64,000 nt of DNA, from assembly GCA_016794345.1 (NCBI GenBank), contig JAEUKE010000090.1, forward strand, positions 1 to 64,000, given 5' to 3'. Within the stretch, counting starts at the first letter, position 1. Each line of letters opens with the position of its first letter. This DNA comes from Myxococcales bacterium. GTDB lineage: Bacteria; Myxococcota_A; Polyangia; Polyangiales; Polyangiaceae. Below, piece after piece: positions 20,072-30,089 of this stretch. Made by a program: the position numbers and the translations under genes. Under the pieces are notes generated by a model. The model was not told the DNA's origin, made no database searches, and saw nothing but the letters and a program-made list of their open reading frames with translations.

Positions 20072-20091
20072 ATGTTGAACGACGTCAACAT
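20072..20091. promoter_or_regulatory. Probable TetR operator
   Basis: ATGTTGA and TCAACAT form a perfect 7-base inverted repeat separated by six bases, immediately upstream of the TetR start at 20059. Size and position suit a TetR dimer site overlapping the promoter or leader of its own gene. Seen directly; binding is inferred. Confidence 0.6.
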
Positions 20092-20155
20092 CAGCGTCAA
20101 TCGATGGAGGCGCGGGCACATGTCCACATGTCCGGGTCGGCGTCGCGGGGCTTGC

Positions 20156-21019
20156 TCAACGCCGCGCGCGGACCGCGGCGGCGAGCCGCTCGGCGATCAC
20201 GATCGAAGCCGGTTCGCCCTCGAGGAATCGAGTCGCCCACTCCGGTGACCCGGTGTCGGAGGTGACCGAGAAGCCTCGGGCCTCGAGCCGCGCGCGGATC
20301 TGCGCCGGCTCGAACGCCGATTTGATGGGCTCGCCGAGGATAAAAAACGCGGCCCGAAGCAGCGGCCGGGGGACGAAGCCGAGCCGCACGAGATCGGGCG
20401 TCGCGTAGGTCACGAGGAGCGTGCTCGCCTCCGCCGAACGGCGCGCGACAACCTCGAGCGTGGCTTCGAGGGCCTGCTCATCGAGGTAGGGCGTGACGCC
20501 CTCCCAGATCCAGACCGTGGGCATGCCCGGGTCGTGCCCGGCCTCGGCGAGCCTCTCGTCGAGCAAATCGCGCTCGAAATCCACGCCGACGAAGGCGACT
20601 TCGCGGGCGGTCGCGAGCGACCCGTCGAGCCGGGCGCGCTTGGCGAGCTGGGTCGCGGGGAAGTCGACCTCGAAGACGGCGGTGTCGCCGAGGTCCGCCA
20701 GGCGGAACGCCCGCGCGTCAAGCCCCGCCCCAAGAATGACGAGCTGGGCGGCCCCGCGGCCGAGCGCGGTGCGCAGCTCGTCGTCGATGGCGGCGGTTCG
20801 GAGCGACACGTGATCGAGCAGGCCCAGGGACAGAAGGCGCGCCAGCGGGAGCAAGGCGGGCCTCGCCTCGATCGCGGCGAGCGGCGCGCGGAGCCAGGCC
20901 GGCACGAGGTCCCGCGCCAGCTCGTCGCGCATGCCGCGGAACGGTGTCCCCGGCCCGCTCGCCGCTCCGCGGAAGAACGAGACGAACGCGGCTGTGGTGC
21001 TCGGTCGACCGTCACGCAA
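20156..21019 (-). CDS. SAM-dependent methyltransferase, LCMT/PPM1 family
   Basis: 287 residues if begun at TTG 21019 (L-R-D-G-R-P-S-T-T-A, which matches the usual M-R-x-G-R-P-S-x-T-A start of the family). No ATG or GTG fits better; no clear Shine-Dalgarno, so the start is uncertain. The SAM site is AQLVILGAGLDARAFRL (G-A-G-L-D-x-R, about 89-95), followed by VFEVDFPATQLAKRARL (acidic loop binding the ribose) and TVWIWEGVTPYLDEQALEATL, all hallmarks of the leucine carboxyl methyltransferase / TIGR00027 type. Members methylate small acids, polyketide intermediates or proteins; the substrate here is unknown. It precedes the TetR gene on the same strand by 96 bases. Confidence 0.86.
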   Translation of the reverse strand: MRDGRPSTTAAFVSFFRGAASGPGTPFRGMRDELARDLVPAWLRAPLAAIEARPALLPLARLLSLGLLDHVSLRTAAIDDELRTALGRGAAQLVILGAGLDARAFRLADLGDTAVFEVDFPATQLAKRARLDGSLATAREVAFVGVDFERDLLDERLAEAGHDPGMPTVWIWEGVTPYLDEQALEATLEVVARRSAEASTLLVTYATPDLVRLGFVPRPLLRAAFFILGEPIKSAFEPAQIRARLEARGFSVTSDTGSPEWATRFLEGEPASIVIAERLAAAVRARR

Positions 21020-21250
21020 GACTGCGCGAGGGTAACCATGCCCCTCCCGGGTGCCAGCCCAACGGCAGAATTTCCCCGAGAATTCAAATGTTGTCGTCCG
21101 CCAACACGCCGCTCGTATCGCCGGATTCGATGTTGGAGAGCGGCAACATGGGGCGTGGACAAGGCGGGAACGGCAGAGGCGCAGGTATCTGCGTGCGGGC
21201 CGCTCGCCTGGACCCTGCCAGCCCCTGGGACCTTGGTGTAGGGTCAGGCT

Positions 21251-22546
21251 GTGCGACGAGCCTGGCTCTTGGCGATCGGGGCGACCTGGCTGGTCCTTGC
21301 CGGCTGCGACCAGCTGACTGGCAAGAAGGCCACGAAGGACGACGAGTCCGAAGAGGACGACGAGCCCAAGAAGAAGAAAAAGAAGAAGAAGGACGACGGG
21401 GCGACGAGCTCCGCGACCGCCTCCGCGTCCGCGGCGCCCACCGCGAGCGCAAGCGCCAGCGCGTCGGCGTCGGAGGGCGACAAGGGACCGATGGTGACGA
21501 TCCCGGGAGGCACGCTGCGCGCGGGGGCGAGCTGCGGGGCGGTGCCGCGGGTGACCGACGAGGAGCTCGTTCACCCGTCGATCGCCATGAATGAGTTCTC
21601 GATCGACGTGTATCCGTTCCCGAACGACCCCTCGAGGGCCCCGAAGACCGGCGTCACCCGGGACGAGGCCGCGGGCCTGTGCCGCGAGGCAGGGAAGCGG
21701 CTGTGCACCGAGCTCGAATGGGAGCGGGCTTGCAAGGGCAGCGACAACCTGACCTTCGAATACACGGGCAATTACGACAAAGACGCGTGCGCCGCCCCGG
21801 CGGGCCTCATGCCGGGAAAGCGGCAGAAGTGCACGAGCTCGTTCGGCGTGGCCGACCTGCACGGGCTCGCGTTCGAATGGACCGCGAGCGCCTGGGGCCG
21901 CGGCACCGGGGCCAGCCTGGCGACCGTCCGCGGATACCAGGGCTCGAGCAACGTGGTGCGCGAGCGCTGCGCGAGCGGAGCCGGCCGAGATCCGAACAAA
22001 CCCGGCGCGGAGGTCGGCTTCCGCTGCTGCTCGGGGTCGGAGAACGCGGCCGTCGTCGACCTCTCCCTCATCAAACGTGACGTGCTGACGGCGGACGACC
22101 GGGTCGACCCCGATCTCGCGCGCGACCTGATGAAGGCGATGCCACAAGACCACCAGACGGTCGACGGGGCCGCGCTCTCGTTCGACAAGATCTGGCGCTG
22201 GCACCCCCGCGACAACGAGGAGCTCGTGTTGGGACGGTGGACCGGACGCATCGGCCGCAACAATCCGTTCTTCGAGCTCGTGGTGTTCAAGGTGTGCGGC
22301 GGGGTGCCGGCCCGCGTGGCGCGCATCCGCGGCCCGGTGGAGAAGCTGGAGCGGCTCCGCCAGCTCGACAACGCCCGCGAGCGCCTGGTCTTCGACGTGT
22401 CGACCGACAAAGATCGAGGCGAGGTGAAGCTCGCGTATTGGTACGGCTCGGTCGCGGTGACGCAGCCGGACTGGATCAAAGAGGGCAACTCCATCAAGGC
22501 GAGGGGCCCGCGGCTCAACCCCGACAAGCTGAGGCCCAAGAAGTGA
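21251..22546 (+). CDS. FGE/sulfatase-modifying-factor-type lipoprotein
   Basis: 431 residues from GTG 21251. Lipobox ATWLVLAGCDQL (Cys19). The linker (about 27-80) has a striking acidic-then-basic run, EEDDEPKKKKKKKKDDGA, followed by an Ala/Ser/Thr stretch; the same linker appears in the lipoprotein at 39987-41318. The domain at about 85-270 reads as a formylglycine-generating-enzyme-like fold: MVTIPGGTLRAGASCG, SIDVYPF, VTRDEAAGLCREAGKRLCTELEWERAC, and GFRCC at the end. The active-site Cys pair of true FGE is not clearly present, so it is more likely a binding or inactive member. A C-terminal helical/beta extension (270-431) is unassigned. It is followed by a translationally coupled lipoprotein gene. 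Confidence 0.88.
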   Translation: MRRAWLLAIGATWLVLAGCDQLTGKKATKDDESEEDDEPKKKKKKKKDDGATSSATASASAAPTASASASASASEGDKGPMVTIPGGTLRAGASCGAVPRVTDEELVHPSIAMNEFSIDVYPFPNDPSRAPKTGVTRDEAAGLCREAGKRLCTELEWERACKGSDNLTFEYTGNYDKDACAAPAGLMPGKRQKCTSSFGVADLHGLAFEWTASAWGRGTGASLATVRGYQGSSNVVRERCASGAGRDPNKPGAEVGFRCCSGSENAAVVDLSLIKRDVLTADDRVDPDLARDLMKAMPQDHQTVDGAALSFDKIWRWHPRDNEELVLGRWTGRIGRNNPFFELVVFKVCGGVPARVARIRGPVEKLERLRQLDNARERLVFDVSTDKDRGEVKLAYWYGSVAVTQPDWIKEGNSIKARGPRLNPDKLRPKK

Positions 22547-23547
22547 TCCGGCTCCGACCGTCTCGGGTGCTCGGAGCGCTCGCGCTCGCGGCGCTGGGGT
22601 GCGACGGTGGGGGCGAGACCAGCGTGGCGTCCTCGGGCGGGTCGACGACCTCGACGTCGAGCGGAGGCAGCGCGAGCACCTCCGCCGGCACGACGGGCAG
22701 CGGCGCGGGAGGCGGAGGCGGAGGGCCGGCGTGCCCCACTTGCGCCGACGCGACCGACGCGTTCGTGCCCGCGGTCGCCGAGCTGACGGAAGCGTCAGGT
22801 CTCGTCGCGAGCGCCGTACACGACGGCGTCTTCTACGCCCACAACGACTCGGGGGACTCGGCCCGGTTCTTCGCGATCGGCCCCGCCGGCGAGGCGCGCG
22901 GAACGTACGTGCTCCCGGGCGCCGGCGCGGTCGACTGGGAGGACATGGCGCGCGGCCCGTGTGCGGATACGTCCAAGAGCTGCCTCTATTTCGCCGACGT
23001 GGGCGACAACGACGAGGTTCGCACCGAATACACGGTCTACCGCGTGGAGGAGCCCGCGACGCTCTCGGCCGGCGCACACGACGTCGCGTTCGAGGCGCTG
23101 CCGTTCCAGTATCCGGACGGCCCGCACAACTGCGAGGCGCTGCTCGTCCACCCCACGACCGGCGTCATCACGTTGGTCACGAAGAACGCGTCGGCGACTG
23201 CCGCCTACGAGATGCCCATGCCGCTCTCACCTCGAACGAAGGTGACCCTCGGCGCGGCGCACCCGGTGACCGTGGGCGGCCTCATTCCTCTGGTGACGGG
23301 CGGCGACGTACACCCGGCCGGCGCCTCCGTCCTGCTTCGGACCTACACCGGCGTGTTTCTCTATCCCATCGGGGCCGGGGAGTCGGCCGCGCAGGCGCTC
23401 GGCCACGAGCCGTGTGAGCTCGTCCCGCCCGGCGAGCAACAGGGCGAGACGATCGCGTGGTCGGCGGCCGGCGACGGGTACGCGACGCTCAGCGAAGGCG
23501 CCGGCCAGACGCTCCACCGCGTCGCGTGCTCCGGCACTCGCCGCTGA
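22543..23547 (+). CDS. Propeller-like lipoprotein
   Basis: 334 residues from GTG 22543; the start overlaps the stop of the FGE-type gene in GTGA, so the two are coupled. Lipobox ALALAALGCDGG (Cys19), then a long Ser/Gly/Thr linker. The mature part has the conserved-looking phrases FYAHNDSGDSARFFAI, VDWEDMARGPC and CLYFADVGDNDEVRTEY, seen in a family of secreted proteins that are predicted beta-propellers. These Asp-rich loops could bind calcium. No catalytic assignment is possible. It ends at the exact base next to the stop of the ArsA gene on the other strand (TGA|TCA). Confidence 0.78.
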   Translation: MIRLRPSRVLGALALAALGCDGGGETSVASSGGSTTSTSSGGSASTSAGTTGSGAGGGGGGPACPTCADATDAFVPAVAELTEASGLVASAVHDGVFYAHNDSGDSARFFAIGPAGEARGTYVLPGAGAVDWEDMARGPCADTSKSCLYFADVGDNDEVRTEYTVYRVEEPATLSAGAHDVAFEALPFQYPDGPHNCEALLVHPTTGVITLVTKNASATAAYEMPMPLSPRTKVTLGAAHPVTVGGLIPLVTGGDVHPAGASVLLRTYTGVFLYPIGAGESAAQALGHEPCELVPPGEQQGETIAWSAAGDGYATLSEGAGQTLHRVACSGTRR

Positions 23548-24618
23548 TCAGCGCCCGGCGATCTCGGGCGCGCCGAGCACCGCCGCGAGCGCTTGCGAGC
23601 CCTCCTTCGTGGAGGCCTCGTCGAACAGATGCGGCAGTACGATGGCCGGCTCGTCGAGCGAGTGGAGGAGCCTGCGGAGGCTGTCGCGCTGCACCGTCTC
23701 GCGCAACGCGCGCCGCGCCCCTGCGACGGCGGCCGCGTCCCGATCGTGCTCGGCGCGCGTGGCGGCCTCGAGGGTCAAGAGCTCGGGGTGGGCGAGGAGC
23801 GACGCGCGCTCCGCGTCGGTGAAGAGCGGCGCCATGACGCCGTTCACAACGACCCGCAGGACCGGCATGCCCAGGTCCTTCTCGATGGCGTGCACGAGCT
23901 CGATCGTCTCGGTGACCGGCATCTCTTCGGGCAGGGTCACGACGAGGATGCCGCTCTTGGTCGGATCGCGGAAGAGCGCGACGGCGCGCTCCGCGTCCCG
24001 CCGCAAGACGCCGGGCGGCGCGACGTCGAGGATGACCTTCGGGACGCGCAACATGTCCAGGCCGTGGCCGGTGGCGGGCGCATCGAAGATGACGACATCG
24101 TACTGGTTGCGACCGTCCTCATCGACCTCGGTCGTGTGGAACCAGGCCTTGCCGAGCATCGACCACTCGTAGAGGCCCGGCACCGCGCGCAAGAAGGACT
24201 TGATGTACTCGTTGCCGAAGACGGCGTTCGAGACGGCCCTCACCTTGATGACCATGTGGCCGTATTCGGCCAGGGCCCGCTCCGGCTCCACGTTCACGGC
24301 CCAGAGGCCGTCTGCGACCTGCGCCACGTCGGGCCCGATGGGCTTGGTGCCCAGCACGGCCGAGAGCCGCTCCTTCGTGTGCGGCATCACGATGAGGACG
24401 CGTTTGCCGCGCGCGGCCAACGCGAGCCCGAGCGCCGCCGACACGGTCGTCTTGCCGACGCCTCCCTTGCCGGTGAGGAACAAGAAGCGGCGCTTGGCCA
24501 GCTCGTCCAGCGGGCCGCCGACACGGCGACCGCCCACGTTCTCCAAAAAGGAGCCGGTGAGCCGATCGAGGAAGCTCGCAGCGGCGCGAGAAGGGTCTGA
24601 AGGCTGGGTTCCGGACAC
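23548..24618 (-). CDS. ArsA family ATPase
   Basis: 356 residues from GTG 24618. The deviant Walker A of ArsA/GET3 proteins lies at GKGGVGKTT (residues 50-58), with Lys51 being the signature lysine; switch I and II regions are VVIFDAPATGHGLDMLRVP, containing the D-A-P-x-T-G-H signature. The family includes arsenite pump ATPases and GET3-like chaperones for tail-anchored proteins. The start LFLTGKGG and VLIVMPHTKERLSAVLG agree with the single-ATPase bacterial class that often occurs in tandem in actinobacteria and myxobacteria. No arsB, arsR or arsC is near, so arsenic transport is unlikely. It ends immediately against the convergent lipoprotein gene. Confidence 0.9.
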   Translation of the reverse strand: MSGTQPSDPSRAAASFLDRLTGSFLENVGGRRVGGPLDELAKRRFLFLTGKGGVGKTTVSAALGLALAARGKRVLIVMPHTKERLSAVLGTKPIGPDVAQVADGLWAVNVEPERALAEYGHMVIKVRAVSNAVFGNEYIKSFLRAVPGLYEWSMLGKAWFHTTEVDEDGRNQYDVVIFDAPATGHGLDMLRVPKVILDVAPPGVLRRDAERAVALFRDPTKSGILVVTLPEEMPVTETIELVHAIEKDLGMPVLRVVVNGVMAPLFTDAERASLLAHPELLTLEAATRAEHDRDAAAVAGARRALRETVQRDSLRRLLHSLDEPAIVLPHLFDEASTKEGSQALAAVLGAPEIAGR

Positions 24619-24677
24619 GGCTCGGCGTAGCGGGAAGGCGAGCGGGACTCTACCTCACGACGGCAGCGCTGGGGTCC

Positions 24678-25673
24678 TCAAACGGCGACGCGGAGCCAAC
24701 GGGGCGGCTCGTCGCTGAGGATCTCGAAGGCCGCCCGGCTCTGCGTCACGAGCCGCCGGTAGGGCGCGCCCCTGCGCCAGAGCTCGACCTCGCAGCGCGC
24801 GAGCTTGGAGTTCTGGCAGACTTTCCGGCCGCCCGGCGGGTTGTCGTAGGTGAGCCCCACGAAGGCCTCATTCGGAGCGGAGAACGTGGCGCGCGCCCGG
24901 TGGCCCCCGCCGCCCGTGACGAAGTCCCACCGCGTCTCCTCGAGGGTCGCGTCGGCGGAGATCGCCAGCGCCACCGTGTTGAAGCGCAGCTCCTCCCCGT
25001 CGAGCCGGAGCACGGCGGTGGTGAGCGGCGGCGTCCACAACCCACCCACGCGGTAGCGCGCGGTCGCGCACTCCAGGTAGGCGCTCGGCGCGTCGTCGAA
25101 CCCGACCACCTGGCCCCAGGCGTACCGGTCGGTGTGGGCGCTGCCCCAGTTGTGGCTCTGGCTCCCCGTCCACCCGTCGATCGCCACGGGCCGCCCGCTC
25201 GTCGTGACGCGCCCGTTGAACAGGACGAACGGCGCAGGCGTCACGCTCTTGGCGCGTGGCACGGGAGGGTCGTACAGGCTCGCCGGCAGGAGCAACACGG
25301 GCCGCTCGTCGAGCGGCTCCAGATCGAGCTCCCAGCCGATCGCGCGCGCGATCTCACCCGTGGCCGATCGGCGCGTGAGGCGCGCCGCCCCGACGGCGAC
25401 GTCGAGCCTCGAACGATCGAAGCTGCAAGCATCGAACGGGACGACCCGTTTGTGGGCGTCGATCCGCCCCGCGACGCCGTCGAACGAGATCGCCCACAGC
25501 TCCCCCACGGTCGCCTCCGGCCGGCCACGGGGCGAGAAGATCGTGTAGCGAAACCAGAACGCGCGCGGCTCGGTCGGGTGATTCGCGCGGATGAAGTAGC
25601 TCTCGTAGTGGGAGCGCGCGGCCCCTCGCGAGAAGCGACAGGCGTTCGCGGCGGCGAAGGTCCCGAGGTCCAC
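24678..25673 (-). CDS. CrtC/AttH-like lipocalin-fold protein (tentative)
   Basis: 331 residues from GTG 25673, which sits directly behind an AGAGAGG run. No signal peptide, so probably cytoplasmic. The sequence is beta-rich and contains ARSHYESYFIRANHPTEPRAFWFRYTIF at the start and GWTGSQSHNWGSAHTDRYAWGQ near the middle (about 168-188); the S-x-x-H-N-W-G core and the arrangement of two eight-stranded halves resemble carotenoid 1,2-hydratase / AttH-like lipocalins. Such proteins handle hydrophobic molecules. I hold the assignment loosely, as no family signature is unmistakable. The CysH-like gene starts 28 bases away in the opposite direction, so the two share a divergent promoter. Confidence 0.6.
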   Translation of the reverse strand: MDLGTFAAANACRFSRGAARSHYESYFIRANHPTEPRAFWFRYTIFSPRGRPEATVGELWAISFDGVAGRIDAHKRVVPFDACSFDRSRLDVAVGAARLTRRSATGEIARAIGWELDLEPLDERPVLLLPASLYDPPVPRAKSVTPAPFVLFNGRVTTSGRPVAIDGWTGSQSHNWGSAHTDRYAWGQVVGFDDAPSAYLECATARYRVGGLWTPPLTTAVLRLDGEELRFNTVALAISADATLEETRWDFVTGGGGHRARATFSAPNEAFVGLTYDNPPGGRKVCQNSKLARCEVELWRRGAPYRRLVTQSRAAFEILSDEPPRWLRVAV

Positions 25674-25701
25674 CCTCTCTTTATCGATTTTCGGTTGTCA
25701 G

Positions 25702-26523
25702 GTGTCACGCCAGGAACAATGCTCCGCTCACGTGCTCCTGCGACGGCCAGACCTCGCCCCGGCGAACGACGCGCTCGCCCGGCTCACGCCCCTCGAGATC
25801 CTCCGGCTCGCCACGGAGAGCTTCGGGAACCGTGTCGCCATCCTCTCGTCGATGCAGCGGGCGGGGACCATCCTCTGCCACATGGCCGATCGCGCCGGGC
25901 TCGAGGTGGACGTGGTGTTCGTCGACACCGGCGTGCTCCACCCCGAGACGCTCGCCACGCGCGACCGGCTCGCCGCCACGCACCCTCACCTGCGGGTGCG
26001 GACGCTCTCGCCCGCGCGCACCTTCCTCGAGCAGACTCGGGAGCTCGGGCTGCTCTACCTGGACAAAGAGGGGCAGGAGCGCTGCTGCGATCTGCGCAAG
26101 AGCGACCCGCTTCGCGCGGTGCGCGGGGACTACGACGTGCTCGTCGGCGCGCTCCGCCGCGACGAGGGCGGGCGGCGCAGCCTGGTCCGCTCCGTCGAGC
26201 TCGACGAAGGTCTCGGCCTGTTGCGCCTCCATCCGCTCGCGTACACCTCGCGCGCGGACCTCGACGAATACGCGCGCACCCATGACGACGTCGTCATGAA
26301 TCCGCTCCACCATCTCGGCTTCACCACGATCGGGTGTTTCCCGTGTACGACCCCCGTGCGGCCGGACGAGGACGAGCGTGCCGGCCGGTGGCGCCACCTG
26401 GCGGACGTGGCCTACTGCGGCATCAACCCGACCGACGTCGGATCCGAATCGGACGGCGTCGAGGTTTCCGACCGCTTCGGGGCCTTCGCCCGCGCCGCGC
26501 AGGCCCTCGCGGCCTCGCGCTGA
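25702..26523 (+). CDS. cysH: CysH-type APS/PAPS reductase
   Basis: 273 residues from GTG 25702. The adenine-nucleotide alpha-hydrolase fold is visible (VAILSSMQRAGTILCHMAD; VVFVDTGVLHPETLATRDRL). It carries the two cysteine pairs of 4Fe-4S adenylyl-sulfate reductases, Cys128-Cys129 (RCCDLRK) and Cys212/Cys215 (GCFPCTTPV), so APS rather than PAPS is the expected substrate. The usual SxQ of the P-loop-like region appears as SSMQRAG, and the usual C-terminal E-C-G-L-H active site is replaced by YCGIN (Cys239), with a 35-residue tail after it. If Cys239 acts as the nucleophile, it reduces APS to sulfite. No other sulfate-assimilation gene is near. Symbol given by family, with these deviations in mind. 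Confidence 0.82.
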   Translation: MSRQEQCSAHVLLRRPDLAPANDALARLTPLEILRLATESFGNRVAILSSMQRAGTILCHMADRAGLEVDVVFVDTGVLHPETLATRDRLAATHPHLRVRTLSPARTFLEQTRELGLLYLDKEGQERCCDLRKSDPLRAVRGDYDVLVGALRRDEGGRRSLVRSVELDEGLGLLRLHPLAYTSRADLDEYARTHDDVVMNPLHHLGFTTIGCFPCTTPVRPDEDERAGRWRHLADVAYCGINPTDVGSESDGVEVSDRFGAFARAAQALAASR

Positions 26524-26627
26524 ACGGCCGCCACACCGCCTCGAACGCGCCCCCCGAGAGCGCGCCAGAATGCCCGGGTTCCCGCGGGACGGAACTTCGT
26601 CTATTTGTTTGTGCTGAGGTCGTATCT

Positions 26628-28247
<1,620 letters not shown>

Positions 28248-28251
28248 GGCT

Positions 28252-28282
28252 CGAGCCGCGACGCACGAAGCGACGCGGCTCG
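28252..28282. terminator. Bidirectional hairpin between convergent genes
   Basis: CGAGCCGCG and CGCGGCTCG pair perfectly over nine bases; a further CGC/GCG pair is possible after an A-A mismatch, leaving a five-base loop. It lies in the 45 bases between the kinase stop and the convergent PEGA gene stop. There is no T-run, so Rho-independent termination is uncertain. Confidence 0.45.
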
Positions 28283-28292
28283 GAGCGTCGGC

Positions 28293-30089
28293 TCAGAACG
28301 CGACGCGTGCGTTGAGCCCAGGAACGAACAGGACCATGTGCCCCATGGTCGTCTCGTCTTCCTCGTAGCTGGACAGACCGTCGCCCTCGATCACGACGGA
28401 GGGGTTCTCGTCACCGCCCCACGTCGGGGGCGCAGCCGCGATCAGAACGAGCGCCTGCACGCCGGCGCCGATCTCGAAGATGTCCGCAAAGCGCCAGCCG
28501 ATGCTCACCTCCGGATCGAGGTACACGAACGCGCCGACCTGCTCGGTCGTGAGCTCGGGCGCGCGGAAGGTGGAGCCCGAGCGCGTGGTGAAGCTGCCCG
28601 TGCGGACCGCGCGCGCCTGGGCGATGAGCGCGCCCGCGCCGAGCCGCAGCCGGACCGGGAAATCCTCGAAAAACCGCATCCCTGCGTCGACGCCGACGAG
28701 GTAGCCGCGCAGGCGCAGGTCGTCGGTCGCGGTGCCGCCGAGGCCCGGGTCGAGGCCCACCGGGTTGATGGTCGTCACGCGGTTCTCGACCGTCTGCGAC
28801 GCCTGCAAGAAGCCCGCGCCGAGGCCGATGCCGAACCCGGAGCCGAACTCGTACGCGCCGTGGAGCATGACGAGCCCTCCGATGCCCGCTCCGTTCGTGC
28901 AGCCTTCGCCACACGACGAGCCCACGTCCCCCCCGAAGGAGGGGCTGAGCGCGACGCCGCCCGAGACGTCGAACATGATCTTCGACGGCTTGCGCCAGCG
29001 GTCCGCGTCTTCGTCGCGCTCGAGCGTGAGCTTCAGCTCCTGGTGCTCGCCGCGCTCGAGCGAGACCTCGCGCTTGCCGGCGAAGTAGCCGTCGTAGGTC
29101 GCTTCGACGACGTGCGCGCCCTTGCGCAGTCGGCCGTCCCACACGCCGCGCCCCACCGGGACGCCGTCGATACGCACGCTCGCCCCTACGGGCGACACGT
29201 TCACGAGCACCGAGGACTCGAGCGGCTCCGACGCGAGCGTGAGGATGGTGACATCACCCTGTTTGACGGGCGCAGCGGTCGGCTGGCTCCCGAGATCGCC
29301 GTCGCCGCGGAGGAACACGACGTGGTCGCCGACGGCGACCGAGCCCTCCCACGGCGTGACGCCGACGGCCGCGCCGTCCACCACGACCTCGAGCCGCTTG
29401 CCGCCCTTCTCGGCGACGCGCAGCCGGCCGGACGCGACGAGCGCCGGCATCTTCGCGGTGATCTTCACGGACTGACCGCCCGCGACGTCGATCGACTTCT
29501 CGAAGGGCTGAAAGCCCTCCTTGAAGAGCCGCACCGTGTGTGTCCCTGCGCTGACGCGGAGCGGATCGAGAAGCGGAAAATCCTGCCGCGGCTTGCCGTC
29601 GACGATGATGGACGCGCCCGGCTCCGCGCCGACGACGTCGATCGTCCCGACGAGCTGCTGCAGCTCGGAGAGCTCCTTTTGAGCTGCGACCTTCTTGTCC
29701 TCCGGCATGTTCGGAAACTCCCGGAGGAGCGTCACGTACATGTCGAGCGACTCGTCGAAGCGCTTGAGCTTGCGCAAGCAGACGGCCGCGTTGTTCGTCG
29801 CCGTGCGGGTCGGGAAGAGCTCGCGCGAGCGGAGGAACTCGGCGAGGGCTGCGGCCCAGGCCTCCTCCCCGAGGAGGGCGAGGCCCTTCTTGAACGCCTC
29901 CTCCGCGGCCGGCTTGTTGGCGGGGTCGGGCTGGGCCGGAGCCGTCGCGTCGGGCGGCGCCTCGGGCGCTGCCGGCGGCGTCGAGGGCGGCGCCTCGCCA
30001 CCGGCCTTGTCCTCTGCGACGGCGGGCGAGACGCTGCTCGCGAGAGCGAGCGCCGTCACCGCGGCGACCAGTCGGTTCACGCGGCTCAC
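28293..30089 (-). CDS. TPR and PEGA-domain protein with C-terminal barrel
   Basis: 598 residues from GTG 30089, whose GTGA overlaps the stop of the upstream Kelch gene; a GTG at 30080 is the alternative. Signal peptide (VAAVTALALASSVSPAVA). A helical repeat section (about 55-120, AEEAFKKGLALLGEEAWAAAL, LRKLKRFDESLDMYVTLL) resembles TPR. Two PEGA domains follow: PGASIIVDGKPRQD and VGASVRIDGVPVGRG, with the consensus G-A-x-V-x-V-D-G pattern. The C-terminal 230 residues alternate hydrophobic strands and end in VPGLNARVAF, a terminal aromatic as in outer-membrane barrels. Likely an outer-membrane protein with periplasmic binding modules; PEGA domains are known in myxobacterial surface proteins. 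Coupled to the Kelch gene. Confidence 0.85.
   Translation of the reverse strand: MSRVNRLVAAVTALALASSVSPAVAEDKAGGEAPPSTPPAAPEAPPDATAPAQPDPANKPAAEEAFKKGLALLGEEAWAAALAEFLRSRELFPTRTATNNAAVCLRKLKRFDESLDMYVTLLREFPNMPEDKKVAAQKELSELQQLVGTIDVVGAEPGASIIVDGKPRQDFPLLDPLRVSAGTHTVRLFKEGFQPFEKSIDVAGGQSVKITAKMPALVASGRLRVAEKGGKRLEVVVDGAAVGVTPWEGSVAVGDHVVFLRGDGDLGSQPTAAPVKQGDVTILTLASEPLESSVLVNVSPVGASVRIDGVPVGRGVWDGRLRKGAHVVEATYDGYFAGKREVSLERGEHQELKLTLERDEDADRWRKPSKIMFDVSGGVALSPSFGGDVGSSCGEGCTNGAGIGGLVMLHGAYEFGSGFGIGLGAGFLQASQTVENRVTTINPVGLDPGLGGTATDDLRLRGYLVGVDAGMRFFEDFPVRLRLGAGALIAQARAVRTGSFTTRSGSTFRAPELTTEQVGAFVYLDPEVSIGWRFADIFEIGAGVQALVLIAAAPPTWGGDENPSVVIEGDGLSSYEEDETTMGHMVLFVPGLNARVAF

Noticed and set aside
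20156..23077. 973-codon minus-strand frame
   Set aside because: Only the last 287 codons (methyltransferase) make sense; the rest is antisense to the FGE-type and propeller lipoprotein genes.
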